Assembly: GCA_003225315.1 (NCBI GenBank)
Contig: QHZD01000051.1
Span: forward strand, 1-64,000
Direction: 5' to 3'
From: Acidobacteriota bacterium
GTDB lineage: Bacteria > Acidobacteriota > Terriglobia > Acidiferrales > UBA7541
DNA length: 64,000 nucleotides
Under the pieces are notes generated by a model. That model did no database searches and was not told the origin of the DNA. It saw only the letters and a program-made list of their open reading frames with translations. Positions 35,321 through 43,736 of the stretch are shown in pieces (position 1 is the stretch's first letter; each line of letters opens with the position of its first letter). A program made the position numbers and the translations under genes.

Positions 35321-36447
35321 CGGTCGACTTCTCCCAACACGATATCGATCGTACCGATGATGGCCACGACATCCGCTACGAGGTGTCCCCGCACCATGCG
35401 GTCGAACGCCTGCAAATTGATGAACGAAGGCGGCCGGATGTGCACGCGATACGGCATGACGCTGCCGTCGCTGATAACGTAATAGCCGATTTCACCTTTT
35501 GGCGCTTCAATCGCGTGATAGACCTCGCCCGGCGGCGGTTTCAGTACCTTTCCCACTTTGGCCATGATCGGCCCGGCAGGAATATTCTCGATGGCTTGCA
35601 GGCAGATCAGCCGCGATTGCCGCATCTCTTCCATGCGGACCAGGTATCGATCGTACGTGTCTCCGGTTGTGCCGACAGGAATTTCGAATTTGTACTGATC
35701 GTACGCCGCGTAAGGAGCGGCCTTGCGGATGTCCCATTTCACGCCACTGGCGCGCAGGACCGGTCCGGTCACACCAAACGCGATGGCGTCCGCCGCGGTC
35801 AGAATCCCCACGCCCTTCGTGCGCCCGATCCAGATGCGGTTTTGCGTGAGCAAATCCTCGTATTCCACGATGCGCGATTCGAAATCCTTGCAGAAGCGCT
35901 CGACGTCCTTTTCGAAAGTGTCGTAAGCCTCGTATTGCAGCCCGCCGATGCGGAAGGCATGGGTGGTCAAGCGCGCCCCGCAATACTTTTCAAAAATTTT
36001 CAGAATCTCTTCGCGTTCGCGGAAGCAGTAGAAGAGCGGCGTAAGCGCGCCAATGTCCAGGGCATGCGTGCCGAGCCACAAGAGGTGGCTGGCGATTCTC
36101 TGCAGCTCCGTCAAGATGGTTCGAATCACGCGGGCGCGCGGCGGCGCTTCCACGATCAGCAATTTTTCAATGGCTTCGCAATATCCCAGGCCGCTGCTGA
36201 CGGCCGCGACATAGTCCATGCGGTCGACATAGGGAGCAAACTGCTGATAGGTGCGGTTCTCCGCGATTTTCTCCACACCGCGGTGCAAATACCCGATGAT
36301 GCACTCCGAGCCAATCACGCGCTCGCCATCGAGCTTCAGCTTGACGCGCAGCACGCCGTGCGTAGACGGATGCTGCGGCCCCATGTTGATGACCAGCTCA
36401 TCCGCTCCCAGCAGCGTCTTCTGATCGTTTGTGGTATCGACGCTCAG
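35317..36447 (-). CDS. nuoD: NADH-quinone oxidoreductase subunit D (locus 2), probable CTG start
   Basis: The 49-kDa subunit has [52 protein letters not shown] and the [21 protein letters not shown] end. The first ATG (36384) would begin exactly at the quinone-site loop and drop the strand that normally precedes it. In frame upstream the codons read [20 protein letters not shown] with no ATG, GTG or TTG. A CTG at 36447 lies nine bases after AAGGG, so I place the start there (376 residues). The minimal product from 36384 is 355 residues. nuoC lies 30 bp upstream. Confidence 0.9.
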   Translation of the reverse strand: MSVDTTNDQKTLLGADELVINMGPQHPSTHGVLRVKLKLDGERVIGSECIIGYLHRGVEKIAENRTYQQFAPYVDRMDYVAAVSSGLGYCEAIEKLLIVEAPPRARVIRTILTELQRIASHLLWLGTHALDIGALTPLFYCFREREEILKIFEKYCGARLTTHAFRIGGLQYEAYDTFEKDVERFCKDFESRIVEYEDLLTQNRIWIGRTKGVGILTAADAIAFGVTGPVLRASGVKWDIRKAAPYAAYDQYKFEIPVGTTGDTYDRYLVRMEEMRQSRLICLQAIENIPAGPIMAKVGKVLKPPPGEVYHAIEAPKGEIGYYVISDGSVMPYRVHIRPPSFINLQAFDRMVRGHLVADVVAIIGTIDIVLGEVDR

Positions 36448-36477
36448 AGGCGTTTTCCCTTTTCTGTCAAAACAGTT

Positions 36478-37149
36478 TTATTGACCGCTCTCAATGCCAA
36501 GGTTTTCCCGAACCCAGGTGGTGTCCTGCTGCAAGATGTCATAGTCTTTGCGCAGGGGGTAGCCTTGCCACTCGTCCGGCAGCAAAATGCGCTTCAAATC
36601 CGGATGCCCGGAAAAAACAATTCCGAACATGTCGAAAACTTCGCGCTCCTGCCAATTCGCCGCGGACCAGACACTCACGACGCTGGGCACTTCTTCCGCG
36701 TCCGCGGCATGCACCTTCAGCCTTAGCCGCTCATTCTTCGGGAAGGAGTACAGATCGAGAACCACGTCAAACCGCTTCTCGCGCTTCGGCCAGTCGACGG
36801 CCGTCAAGCTGGAAAGCATGTCGAATTTTTCTTCATCGCGCAGATACAGCGAAATTTCCACCAGCCTCGCGCGCTCCACGATCAGGATGGCTTGCTTGCG
36901 GTCCTCGATCGCTTCGAGAAGGGCCGCGCCGAACTTGGCGCGAAATCGCTTGACCAATTCATTGTCCAGAGGAGTCTGCAGAACCACAGGCGGTTTGGGA
37001 GGCGGGGGAGCCGCTGCCTTCGGAGGAACAGCAGGCGCGCCGGCTTCCGCGGGCTTGGCAGGAGGAGTCGACACAGCGGGCGTGGTGCTGGCGGGCTTTT
37101 CGCCCGTGGGGACTTGAGGCGGTTTAGGTTCCTTGGGCTCGTCAGCCAT
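36478..37149 (-). CDS. nuoC: NADH-quinone oxidoreductase subunit C (locus 2), proline-rich N-terminus
   Basis: The 223-residue protein has a normal NuoC core ([42 protein letters not shown] and [22 protein letters not shown]) preceded by about 55 residues rich in Pro, Ala and Lys ([18 protein letters not shown] and on). The extension is likely disordered. The core belongs to the quinone-site end of the peripheral arm. nuoA lies 168 bp upstream, with no nuoB between. Confidence 0.92.
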   Translation of the reverse strand: MADEPKEPKPPQVPTGEKPASTTPAVSTPPAKPAEAGAPAVPPKAAAPPPPKPPVVLQTPLDNELVKRFRAKFGAALLEAIEDRKQAILIVERARLVEISLYLRDEEKFDMLSSLTAVDWPKREKRFDVVLDLYSFPKNERLRLKVHAADAEEVPSVVSVWSAANWQEREVFDMFGIVFSGHPDLKRILLPDEWQGYPLRKDYDILQQDTTWVRENLGIESGQ

Positions 37150-37174
37150 GGACCCCGGGTGTGACAGGCTGCGA

Positions 37175-37197
37175 CGAACCGTTTGCGGTTCGCAAAC
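37175..37197. promoter_or_regulatory. Overlapping, mutually exclusive hairpins between nuoA and nuoC
   Basis: CGAACCG-TTTG-CGGTTCG (37175-37192) and GTTTGCG-GTT-CGCAAAC (37181-37197) are both perfect 7-bp stems that share bases, so only one can form at a time. This could be a simple switch or just a compact inverted repeat. Confidence 0.3.
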
Positions 37198-37317
37198 TAC
37201 AACAGAGAAGCAGCCGAAAATTCAAACGCCGCGTTTCTAACACACGCCGCCAACCGAGTCAATCATAACAACTTGCGAACCGGATGGCGGGATTGGAGAG
37301 ACTAAGAGAGCTGGGCG

Positions 37318-37692
37318 TTACACCCACTCAAGAGCGCCCTTTTTGTACAGCCACAAATACCCAACCAGCAGGATTCCGAGGAACAATACCATCGAAACCA
37401 AAGCGAACAGCCCCTGATGCACTGCGACCCACCCTCGGTATAGGATCGCCCACGGAATCAGGAACATCGTCTCCACGTCGAAAATCACGAACAGCATGGC
37501 CACGATGTAAAAGCGCACGGAATATCGTCCGCGCGAATCGCTCTCTGGAGGAATTCCGCACTCATAGGGCTTGAGTTTCGCGCCAACGGAGGTGGAGGCC
37601 GGCCGGATGAACTTTGCCAGGACCAGCGTTACGGCCGGAAACGCGACGACCAGCACAGCGTAAATCAAAACTGGAATGTATGCCCTCTGCAT
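37318..37692 (-). CDS. nuoA: NADH-quinone oxidoreductase subunit A (locus 2)
   Basis: The 124-residue three-helix protein has KLKPYECGIPPESDSRGRYSV (the loop with the tunnel Cys) and FYIVAMLFVIFDVETMFLIPW. GAGG precedes the ATG at 37692 by five bases. A GTG directly before it is an alternative start. It opens the 13-gene minus-strand run. proC ends only 49 bp upstream on the same strand, so the operon may begin at proC. Confidence 0.92.
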   Translation of the reverse strand: MQRAYIPVLIYAVLVVAFPAVTLVLAKFIRPASTSVGAKLKPYECGIPPESDSRGRYSVRFYIVAMLFVIFDVETMFLIPWAILYRGWVAVHQGLFALVSMVLFLGILLVGYLWLYKKGALEWV

Positions 37693-37741
37693 CACTCCCT
37701 CACACGGTGCATCCTACCACTGCTGTCAATCGCGCGCGGGG

Positions 37742-38581
37742 TTACTTTTCGAAAAGCAACTCTCCGGCGCGGCTGGTGGCTTTCACCACTGCTTTAATCA
37801 GGGTCACGCGGAGCTTGCCTTCTTCCAATTCCATGATTCCGTCGATGGTGCAGCCCGCGGGAGTCGTCACGGCGTCCTTCAACAGGGCGGGGTGATCGCC
37901 GGTTTCCAGAACCACGCTCGCCGCGCCCTTCATGGTCTGCGCCGCGAGCAGAGTGGCCACATCGCGCGGGAGACCGACTTTCACGCCGGCTTCCGCGAGG
38001 GATTCGAGAATGATGTACGCAAACGCGGGGCCACTGGCGGAAAGCCCGGTTACGGCGTCCATATTCTTCTCGTCCACGGCCACCGTGCGCCCGACGGCGT
38101 TGAACATCGCGCGCGCCATCTCCAGGTGCTCCGGCCCGGCGTGGGCGCCGCGGCAAAGACCCGTCATGCCGCAATCGACAGCAGCAGGCGTATTGGGCAT
38201 GGCGCGCACCACAGGGACTTTTCCAGTTAGCCGTTGCTCGATGTAACTGGTCGGAACCGATGCGGCAACGGAGATAACCAGCGTCTTCTCATTCAGCTCC
38301 GGCGCAATCTCTTTCAAGACCTCGCCCACCACCTGCGGCTTCACGCCGAGGAGCACGATGTCCGCGCCTTTGACCGCCTTGCGGTTCTCAGTCGTTACGG
38401 ACACACCAAGGTCCTTGGACAGCGTCGAAGCCTTTTCTGCGTGTTTCACAGTCGCGGTGACGCGTTTCGGCGAGAAGAGTTCCTGTTTCAGGTAAGCCCG
38501 GAGAAGAATCCCGCCGAGTTTTCCCGTGCCCAGGACAGCCAGTTTTTTGTCCGATAATTTGTGTGCTGTAGTGCTTGCCAT
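37742..38581 (-). CDS. proC: Pyrroline-5-carboxylate reductase (proline biosynthesis)
   Basis: The 279-residue enzyme reduces pyrroline-5-carboxylate to proline with NAD(P)H. It has an N-terminal Rossmann motif (LAVLGTGKLGGILLRAYL), VLLGVKPQVVGEVL, VRAMPNTPAAVDCGMTGL, and the C-terminal helical SGSGPAF-like LSASGPAFAYIILESLAEAGVKVGLPRD with VTTPAGCTIDGIMELEEGKLR. I start at MASTTAHKL (38581). Its 3' end lies 49 bp before nuoA of locus 2, an unusual neighbour that may reflect shared transcription. Confidence 0.93.
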   Translation of the reverse strand: MASTTAHKLSDKKLAVLGTGKLGGILLRAYLKQELFSPKRVTATVKHAEKASTLSKDLGVSVTTENRKAVKGADIVLLGVKPQVVGEVLKEIAPELNEKTLVISVAASVPTSYIEQRLTGKVPVVRAMPNTPAAVDCGMTGLCRGAHAGPEHLEMARAMFNAVGRTVAVDEKNMDAVTGLSASGPAFAYIILESLAEAGVKVGLPRDVATLLAAQTMKGAASVVLETGDHPALLKDAVTTPAGCTIDGIMELEEGKLRVTLIKAVVKATSRAGELLFEK

Positions 38582-38699
38582 AGTCCAAGCATTCTTGACT
38601 TGAATCAGCAATCGGTCAACCCAAGAATCTCGGATGCGGCCGCCTCAAACTGCCAGCCCTCAGGGAACAATTCGGTTGAGGTTCCAAAAAGCGCTCCTT

Positions 38700-38972
38700 T
38701 GGGGGACAGCACAAAACTCTTGACAGCCGGGAACCACGGGTCTGGACAGACGCAAAGCGTGTGGCACAATGGGGACCGCGGCGGCCGGCAACGCCATGTT
38801 TGAGATGCTTACCACCGTGACCTTCGCCGAAGAAGGCGGCAAGACGAAACAAATCTTGCGGACGCGCGTTATAAAGTCAACCCCCGAAGCCCCCCGGTAC
38901 CTGGCGGGGATGGAGGCGGGCTGGACGCAAAGCCTAGAGCGCCTCACGGCCTACTTGGCGGCACACTCATAG
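38700..38972 (+). pseudogene. Decayed SRPBCC/AHSA1-domain protein
   Basis: The end (about 38799-38972) reads MFEMLTTVTFAEEGGKTKQ, then YLAGMEAGWTQSLERLTAYL, the C-terminal half of an AHSA1-type SRPBCC protein. In another frame, about 38728-38769 gives REPRVWTDAKRVAQWGP, which resembles the family's N-terminal VWxAWTDPxxVAQWWGP. About 80 residues between them are missing and the frame differs, so the gene has lost its middle. It ends 8 bp before the intact ADOP permease. Confidence 0.6.
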
Positions 38973-38980
38973 GAGTAACG

Positions 38981-41497
38981 ATGATGAACGAGAGCCAAAC
39001 GAAAGATTCCCCGTCTCGCGAGGCCGTCCTGACCTTCGTGAACGACCTGAAATTCGCTATTCGGTCGCTGGCGCGCAGCAAAGGGCTGGTAATCACCGTG
39101 GTGCTCACGCTGGCGCTCGGGATCGGCGCCAATGCGGCCATTTTCACGCTGGTGCGCGGGGTGCTCCTGCGGCCGCTCGTCAATCGTGACGAAGACCGGC
39201 TCGTTTTTATCCAACAGAGCGCGCCTGGTATCAGCCCCGGGGCCGTCCCATTCTCCGTGCCGGAAATTCAGGACCTACGGGCAAGCGTCAAGACCCTCAG
39301 CTCGTTTGGCGAGTTCTCCGTCGTAGGTTTCACCATGATCGGCCTTGGCGAGCCTCGGGAAGTTCGCGCGGGCGTCGTTGACGGCTCCTATTTTGACGTG
39401 GTGGGCCTCCATCCCGTCCTCGGCCGTCTCATCGGCCCGGAAGACGACGGTCCTAAAGCCGCCGGCGTCGCCGTCTTGACGTATCATTTCTGGGCGGGCA
39501 CTCTCAAGAGCGATCCTTCCGTCATCGGTAAGGTCCTTCGCCTCGGCACCGGCTTCGGCGATAGGTCCGCCACTATCATCGGCGTCCTCGAACCCTCCGT
39601 CCAATATCCGACAAATACCGAAATCATTGCGAACATTGTGACCAGTCCGCACCATCTCTCCGCGACCATGCAGAATGGGCGCGTTCATCGCATGACGGAA
39701 CTCTTTGGCAAGCTCACTCCCGGTGCAACTCTCGAGTCGGCGCGAGCGGAACTCCGGACCGTGCATGGAGCGATGGTCAAAGCGCATCCAGCAGAGTACC
39801 CTGCGCGAGCGGATTTCCGGATCGAGGCTAGGCTGCTGCGCGACCAGATCACCTCCCGCGCGAAGACTGTCCTGCTGGTGCTGCTCGCGGCTTCGGCGCT
39901 CATCTTCGTCATCGCTTGCTCGAACGTGGCCAACCTGATCCTCTCGAGGACTGTCCGGCGCGAGGGCGAGCTGTCGATCCGCGCGGCGCTCGGCGCAACC
40001 ACTGGTGCGCTTCGGCGTGTCCTGCTGGCGGAAAGCCTTCTGCTCTGCGGTGTTGGCGCGACGCTCGGCGTGTTGAGCGCTCGGCCCATGGTCGACATTA
40101 TGGCGCGGTACGCCTCGCGATTCTCCGTCCGCGCGCTCGACCTGACAGTGGACTCGAGTATGCTCTGGGTCGGGGCGGCGCTGGCGGTTATTGCGGCGGT
40201 GTTGCTGGCATTTGTCCCGCGGCTGCCGTCGGCTGACTCCTCGCAAGGAATCAGTCTCTCGAACGGCAGCGTGCGCATCACGGGAAGTACGAATCGCCGG
40301 CTGCGCATCTTCGCCGTGACGCAGATTGCGGCGTCTTTCGTGCTGCTGGCGGGGGCAAGCGCATTGGTCAAGACGCTGCTCTCGCTGCAAACGGCGCAGA
40401 CCGGCCTCGACATACGCCATGTCCTGGCCATCAACGTTCCCGCAATGTCCTACGGAAAAACACCGCAGCAAGTGGTCGATTTCTACAAGGACGCGATACG
40501 CCGCATTGAAGCGCTACCGGGCGTGAACAAGACGGCTTTCGGCATTGTCGTTCCCTGGCGCGACGCCGGCAGCTTTGGTCCTGGTCTCCAGTTCTCCGCG
40601 GACGGCCACGTTCATGCGCCCGGCGAAGAGGATCCTCGCGCGCAGTTACGGACCATCTCGCCCGGATTCTTTGCCGCGCTTGGAGTTCCCATCATCGCGG
40701 GCCGCGATTTCAACGCTCTCGATGGCCAAAGCAAGGAACCCGTCGTTATCGTCAGTGAAACTCTCGCGCAGCGCATGTTCCCCAATCAGGATGCCGTTAA
40801 CCGCCACGTCTACTGGACGGATCCAGTGATGAAATTCATTCCCGGGATCAGCGTCGCGCCACACCGCATCATCGGCGTCGCTGCCGATATTGACGACGAA
40901 CACGTCGTTCCTGGACCCATCATCACCATTTACAACCCTTTTGAAGAAGGTCCAATGTTTGGCGGCCGCCTCTTTATCCATACCAGCGCAAATCCTTATT
41001 CGCTGGTCACACCGGTCACTCGCATCATTCGCGATATGTCTGTGGAGCAGCCCGTGGAACGCGCTGCTACCCTCGAGGACGTTCGCGCCGAAGTTCTCAC
41101 TCCGGATCGTCTCAACACAGTGGTGTTCGGTGTCTTTGCGGCTGTCGCGCTGGCGATTGCGCTGGTTGGCGTCGCCGGCGTGCTGGCATTCTCGGTTAGC
41201 GCGCGGACGCGCGAGTTCGGCGTCCGGCTGGCCATTGGAGCGCAGCCGCGGCAACTCCTGGCGAGTGTCATTGCGGAAGGCGCCGTGATGGCGGCAGGAG
41301 GTGTCATCGCAGGCGCCGCCTGTGGGTACGTGCTGGTGCGTCTGGCGCGCAGCTCATTCGAGGACGTGAAGATGCCGGGCAGCCTGCCTGTGGTTGTATC
41401 GGTGGTCGTGCTGCTGGCCGCTGCTGTCGTAGCGTCAGTGCTGCCGGCGGCGCGCGCTGCGCGCGTCGACGTCACGGAGGCGCTGCGATCGGAGTGA
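38981..41497 (+). CDS. ADOP-family FtsX/MacB-like permease (intact)
   Basis: This 838-residue membrane protein has two repeats of periplasmic core plus FtsX domain. The N-terminal ADOP segment (NDLKFAIRSLARSKGLVITV, LALGIGANAAIFTLVRGVLL) is followed by a MacB-type core and a first FtsX domain (VLLAASALIFVIACSNVANLIL). A second core follows, then the last FtsX domain (SARTREFGVRLAIGAQPRQLL) and a VLPAARAARVDVTEALRSE end. AGGAG lies just upstream. Such permeases are thought to export or handle envelope substrates. No ATPase gene is adjacent. Its 3' end overlaps the convergent hxlR by 63 bp. Confidence 0.9.
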   Translation: MMNESQTKDSPSREAVLTFVNDLKFAIRSLARSKGLVITVVLTLALGIGANAAIFTLVRGVLLRPLVNRDEDRLVFIQQSAPGISPGAVPFSVPEIQDLRASVKTLSSFGEFSVVGFTMIGLGEPREVRAGVVDGSYFDVVGLHPVLGRLIGPEDDGPKAAGVAVLTYHFWAGTLKSDPSVIGKVLRLGTGFGDRSATIIGVLEPSVQYPTNTEIIANIVTSPHHLSATMQNGRVHRMTELFGKLTPGATLESARAELRTVHGAMVKAHPAEYPARADFRIEARLLRDQITSRAKTVLLVLLAASALIFVIACSNVANLILSRTVRREGELSIRAALGATTGALRRVLLAESLLLCGVGATLGVLSARPMVDIMARYASRFSVRALDLTVDSSMLWVGAALAVIAAVLLAFVPRLPSADSSQGISLSNGSVRITGSTNRRLRIFAVTQIAASFVLLAGASALVKTLLSLQTAQTGLDIRHVLAINVPAMSYGKTPQQVVDFYKDAIRRIEALPGVNKTAFGIVVPWRDAGSFGPGLQFSADGHVHAPGEEDPRAQLRTISPGFFAALGVPIIAGRDFNALDGQSKEPVVIVSETLAQRMFPNQDAVNRHVYWTDPVMKFIPGISVAPHRIIGVAADIDDEHVVPGPIITIYNPFEEGPMFGGRLFIHTSANPYSLVTPVTRIIRDMSVEQPVERAATLEDVRAEVLTPDRLNTVVFGVFAAVALAIALVGVAGVLAFSVSARTREFGVRLAIGAQPRQLLASVIAEGAVMAAGGVIAGAACGYVLVRLARSSFEDVKMPGSLPVVVSVVVLLAAAVVASVLPAARAARVDVTEALRSE

Positions 41498-41935
41498 CCT
41501 AAAGCGCTTCGGCGCTCGGGCCGTTTCGGCCCAGCGTTGCCGTATGGCGGATGTGAACTTCTCCTTGTCCTTTCGCATTGCGTGGACAAGCGCCTGATTG
41601 GCTGTGTCTTCGTGCGCCGCAGCCCACAGCACCATTTCTGTAAGGACTGGCGCAAGATCAATCCCTTTCGGCGTGAGCGAGTAAATTACTTTCCGTCCGT
41701 CCGATGGGTTTTTCTCGGTGGTGATAATTCCGTGAGCGATCAACTTTCGCAGGCGATCGGCCAAAATGTTCGTTGCGATTCCCTCGTAGGACCCCAGGAA
41801 CTCTTTGTAAGTGCGGAAGCCCCGCAGCATCATGTCGCGGATGATCAGCAGCGACCAGCGGTCACCGAGGATCTCCACCGAAGCATTCAGCGGACAACCG
41901 GAGCGCCGCTTGGGACTCGCCTTTTTTCCTGGCAC
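41435..41935 (-). CDS. HxlR-family winged-helix regulator
   Basis: The 166-residue protein starts with GCPLNASVEILGDRWSLLIIRDMMLRGFRTYKEFL, then EGIATNILADRLRKLIAHGIITTEKNP and the beta wing KVIYSLTPKGIDLAPVLTEMVLWA, the HxlR winged helix with its N-terminal Cys, possibly redox-sensing. Residues from about 135 (APKRFRSLRSQRLRDVDARS) form a basic tail that reads antisense into the permease gene. That may mean the original stop was lost. A 17-bp palindrome lies 22 bp upstream and is the likely operator. Confidence 0.85.
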   Translation of the reverse strand: MPGKKASPKRRSGCPLNASVEILGDRWSLLIIRDMMLRGFRTYKEFLGSYEGIATNILADRLRKLIAHGIITTEKNPSDGRKVIYSLTPKGIDLAPVLTEMVLWAAAHEDTANQALVHAMRKDKEKFTSAIRQRWAETARAPKRFRSLRSQRLRDVDARSARRRQH

Positions 41936-41957
41936 ATTTTCACTCTAGCATATTTTT

Positions 41958-41974
41958 ACTTGCATTTTGCAAGT
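41958..41974. promoter_or_regulatory. Probable HxlR operator
   Basis: ACTTGCATTTTGCAAGT is a perfect inverted repeat (6-bp arms, 5-bp centre) 22 bp upstream of the hxlR start. The sequence and spacing resemble HxlR-type ACTTRC/GYAAGT operators. It suggests autoregulation, and possibly control of the + strand genes from 42193. Confidence 0.55.
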
Positions 41975-42192
41975 AACTTGTTGCAGACTGTCTTTCCCAA
42001 GCCAGCGACCTTTGGCCCGCAAGTTGAAATGGGAGATGGAAATGAGCTAGGCAACTATGAAGAAATCATCTTCCGACGCAATGGAGGTTTGGGTACCACT
42101 GAAACCGTGATGTAAACCAAAGAACTTTTGCGGCATCGGAACCAAAGGTACGCTCCTGCGGCGGCCTTACTATTGATCGGAAGGAGAGAGAA

Positions 42193-43377
42193 ATGAGCGG
42201 AGTACGGGTACTGGTTGGAACGCGCAAGGGCGCATTTGTCCTTACATCGGATGGCAAGCGCCAAAAGTGGGACGTCAGCGGACCGCATTTTGCCGGTTGG
42301 GAGATGTATCACCTCAAGGGTTCGTCCGCAGATCCGAATCGCATCTATGCGTCGCAGACCAGCGGCTGGTTCGGGCAGATCATTCAGCGCTCCGATGACG
42401 GCGGCAAGACCTGGACACAGCCAGGCACTCCGCCGGGCGAACAGACCGGCCCCGGTGGCATGCCCAAAGGGGAGAGCAATAAGTTTGTCTACGACACTTC
42501 CGCGGAAACCGGGAAGCCTCTCACCACTCATCAGTTCTACGATGGAAAGCAGCATCCGTGGGAGTTCAAGCGCGTCTGGCACCTCGAGCCTTCGTCCACT
42601 GATCCGGACACCGTCTACGCCGGAGTAGAGGACGCCGCCTTATTCCGTTCGACCGACGGCGGGAAGAATTGGAAAGAGCTCGCGGGACTGCGCGGCCACG
42701 GCACAGGTCCGCGCTGGCAGCCCGGCGCCGGTGGCATGTGCCTCCACACAATCATCTTGGATCGCAAAGATCCAAAGCGAATCTATATCGCCATCTCGGC
42801 AGCGGGCGCATTTCGGACCGACGACGGCGGCAACACCTGGAAGCCCATCAACAAAGGTCTCTACTCGCAGTACATTCCCGAACCAGCCGCCGAGGTCGGC
42901 CACTGCGTTCATCACGTTGCAATGCATACCTCCCGCCCGAATGTCCTCTTCATGCAGAAGCACTGGGACGTTATGCGCAGCGACAATGCGGGTGACTTGT
43001 GGAAAGAGGTCAGTGGCAACCTGCCGACCGACTTTGGCTTCGTGATCGACGTCCACGCCCACGAACCGGAAACCATTTACGTCGTGCCGATCAAGAGCGA
43101 CGGAGAACATTTCCCTCTTGAGGGCAAGTTGCGCGTCTACCGCAGCAAATCCGGCGGTAACGAATGGGAAGCGCTGACCAAGGGGTTGCCGCAAAAGGAC
43201 TGCTACGTAAACGTATTGCGCGACGCCATGGCCGTCGACTCGCTCGATAAATGTGGCGTCTACTTTGGCACGACGGGCGGGCAGGTGTACGGTTCCGCCG
43301 ACGCGGGCGACAGTTGGTCTCCCATCGTCGAACACCTCCCAGCCGTACTTTCTGTCGAGGTCCAGACGCTGCCATGA
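42193..43377 (+). CDS. Sialidase/VPS10-like beta-propeller protein
   Basis: The 394-residue protein repeats the blade motif S-x-D-x-G-x-x-W at least four times ([36 protein letters not shown]), with each blade preceded by hydrophobic strands such as [12 protein letters not shown]. This is the BNR/VPS10 beta-propeller fold of exo-sialidase-like proteins. No signal peptide is visible. A full blade set with His/Cys-rich loops ([13 protein letters not shown]) may bind a ligand. AAGGAGA precedes the ATG. Its stop overlaps the ATG of a MoaD-like gene. The function is unknown. Confidence 0.82.
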   Translation: MSGVRVLVGTRKGAFVLTSDGKRQKWDVSGPHFAGWEMYHLKGSSADPNRIYASQTSGWFGQIIQRSDDGGKTWTQPGTPPGEQTGPGGMPKGESNKFVYDTSAETGKPLTTHQFYDGKQHPWEFKRVWHLEPSSTDPDTVYAGVEDAALFRSTDGGKNWKELAGLRGHGTGPRWQPGAGGMCLHTIILDRKDPKRIYIAISAAGAFRTDDGGNTWKPINKGLYSQYIPEPAAEVGHCVHHVAMHTSRPNVLFMQKHWDVMRSDNAGDLWKEVSGNLPTDFGFVIDVHAHEPETIYVVPIKSDGEHFPLEGKLRVYRSKSGGNEWEALTKGLPQKDCYVNVLRDAMAVDSLDKCGVYFGTTGGQVYGSADAGDSWSPIVEHLPAVLSVEVQTLP

Positions 43378-43670
43378 TTCGCGTCGTCCTCCCGGGCCAT
43401 CTGCGGGCGCTGGCACGCGTCGGTCCGGAGATTCAGCTTCACATCGAGGGCCCAGTCACGCAACGCTCGGTGCTCGATGCGCTCGAAGCGCAATACCCGA
43501 TGCTGCGCGGCACCATCCGGGATCATGTCACGCAGGAGCGGCGCCCGTTTTTGCGATTTTTCGCTTGCGCGGAAGACTATTCTCTTGAGCCGCCGGATAC
43601 GCCGTTTCCGGATGCCGTCGCCTCGGGAGCGGAGCCTCTGCTCATCATCGGCGCAATCGCTGGCGGATAA
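43374..43670 (+). CDS. MoaD/ThiS-like ubiquitin-fold protein
   Basis: The 98-residue protein starts [19 protein letters not shown] and ends [12 protein letters not shown], with the C-terminal Gly-Gly of MoaD/ThiS sulfur carriers. The middle ([35 protein letters not shown]) fits the fold. Translation is coupled to the propeller gene by an ATGA overlap, so the two are expressed together. I recall such pairs in other bacteria, but no role is established. It could carry sulfur or act as a protein tag. Neither is shown. Confidence 0.8.
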   Translation: MIRVVLPGHLRALARVGPEIQLHIEGPVTQRSVLDALEAQYPMLRGTIRDHVTQERRPFLRFFACAEDYSLEPPDTPFPDAVASGAEPLLIIGAIAGG

Positions 43671-43736
43671 CGGCCTGCGGGCAATATGCTCAGGTGCACT
43701 TGGTTCTAAGGGTTGATTGGGAAGAGGTCATTCCGT

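Noticed and set aside
35383-36726. 447-codon + frame opposite nuoD and nuoC of locus 2
   Set aside because: Antisense shadow of conserved genes with no ribosome binding site or motif.
39275-40471. 398-codon minus-strand frame opposite the ADOP permease
   Set aside because: Arg/Gln/His-rich antisense shadow of a conserved protein.
41537-42115. 192-codon + frame between hxlR and the propeller gene
   Set aside because: It begins antisense to hxlR and crosses the operator palindrome; the tail has no family features.
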